From assembly GCA_049317645.1 (NCBI GenBank), contig JBMOHV010000074.1:1-7290 (forward strand): a DNA stretch of 7,290 nt, in the 5' to 3' direction. This document shows, in pieces, positions 6,973 to 7,290 of the stretch (position 1 is the first letter of the stretch; each line of letters starts with the position of its first letter). The position numbers were made by a program, and so were the translations under genes. The notes under the pieces were generated by a model. That model made no database searches and was not told where the DNA came from. It saw only the letters and a list, made by a program, of their open reading frames with translations. Source of the stretch: SYHX01 sp049317645 (GTDB lineage Bacteria; Bacteroidota; Bacteroidia; UBA7662).

Positions 6973-7290
6973 AAGTAAACTTAGTCTGTTTTCGGCGTGC
7001 CCAAGCATCGCGGAGGTTCAGACTGGACTCGCTTTGGCGTTGCGCTTGGCCTTCCCTATCCAGTTTGTGGGCCAAATAAGCCTGCTCGCTGTGACCCCCT
7101 GCCGGCACCAAACAGAGATGCAAAACAGGCCTGCCTTGGTTTTGGTTCCAAACCGCGTAATCCATGAGGCTGGAGTAACCGGGGCGGCTGATGATCAAGC
7201 CCGCTCCCGCCATCAAGGTCGCCAGCGTGGCATCGTCCGGGGAATTCCAATACCCAAAAGTGGGAACACGGGCCGAAGTGAAAGGGGCGG
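6953..7290 (-). CDS. MurG/GT28-like glycosyltransferase, C-terminal part (5' end outside window)
   Basis: About 112 C-terminal residues are visible in the frame running in from the window edge and ending at TAG 6953-6955. The sequence LMAGAGLIISRPGYSSLMDYAV followed later by VPAGGHSEQAYLAHKLDREG matches the donor-nucleotide-binding half of GT28/MurG-like enzymes: the glycine-rich turn with SRxGYSSxMD, then the GG/PGxxEQxYLA signature. Such enzymes transfer a sugar from a nucleotide-sugar donor to a lipid or glycan acceptor at the inner face of the membrane. The remaining 40 residues are polar and basic (SESSLNLRDAWARRKQTKF). The stop lies inside the next gene, giving a 20-bp overlap with the deacetylase/acyltransferase start at 6972, which argues for translational coupling. 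It could equally be a family member with another acceptor in capsule or exopolysaccharide synthesis; donor and acceptor cannot be read from this fragment. Confidence 0.8.
   Translation of the reverse strand, partial: APFTSARVPTFGYWNSPDDATLATLMAGAGLIISRPGYSSLMDYAVWNQNQGRPVLHLCLVPAGGHSEQAYLAHKLDREGQAQRQSESSLNLRDAWARRKQTKFTYGIPRP

Noticed and set aside
5698..6978. Two plus-strand open frames (5698-6363 and 6376-6978) opposite the fusion gene
   Set aside because: Both lie antisense to conserved deacetylase motifs, have no recognisable family features and are best explained as shadows of the minus-strand gene.

Overview
The window looks like a chromosomal piece of a moderately GC-rich member of the Bacteroidota. 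Three things point there. Clear promoter candidates carry the Bacteroidota -7 box (TAnnTTTG) and starts lack Shine-Dalgarno sequences. A secreted TlpA-like protein has the long N-terminal layout common in this phylum. A glycosyltransferase / polysaccharide deacetylase / FemAB-like acyltransferase set of a type I know mainly from Flavobacteriia-like genomes is present. This placement rests on family recognition, not on a search. No mobile element, RNA gene or CRISPR array was seen.

Layout. Left, on the minus strand: an EttA-type ABC-F translation factor (520-2196) is followed 22 bp downstream by a PyrR-like phosphoribosyltransferase (1-497, cut by the window edge); they probably form one transcript. 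Divergent from ettA across an 85-bp gap is a plus-strand exported thioredoxin-fold protein (2282-3655). A strikingly AT-rich, gene-free gap follows (3656-3872; about 22% GC from 3661 to 3840), then a plus-strand gene for an unrecognised 212-residue protein (3873-4511).

Right, on the minus strand and convergent with the unknown gene: the C-terminal end of a MurG/GT28-like glycosyltransferase (6953-7290, cut by the window edge) overlaps by 20 bp the start of a large two-domain protein (4465-6972). That protein joins a DUF7033-type polysaccharide deacetylase to a FemAB/GNAT-like acyltransferase in one chain. From memory of related genomes these two activities are usually separate neighbouring genes, so the fusion is the most notable item here. 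Together with the glycosyltransferase it suggests an enzyme set that builds a surface glycan, removes an acyl group and installs another. The 3' end of the fusion gene overlaps the 3' end of the unknown gene by 47 bp.

The left half is housekeeping (translation control, nucleotide-type phosphoribosyl transfer), the middle is periplasmic redox or an unknown function, and the right half is envelope or exopolysaccharide glycan modification. I found no convincing evidence of a wholly new system. The fusion protein, the AT-rich gap and the unknown gene are the places to look again.
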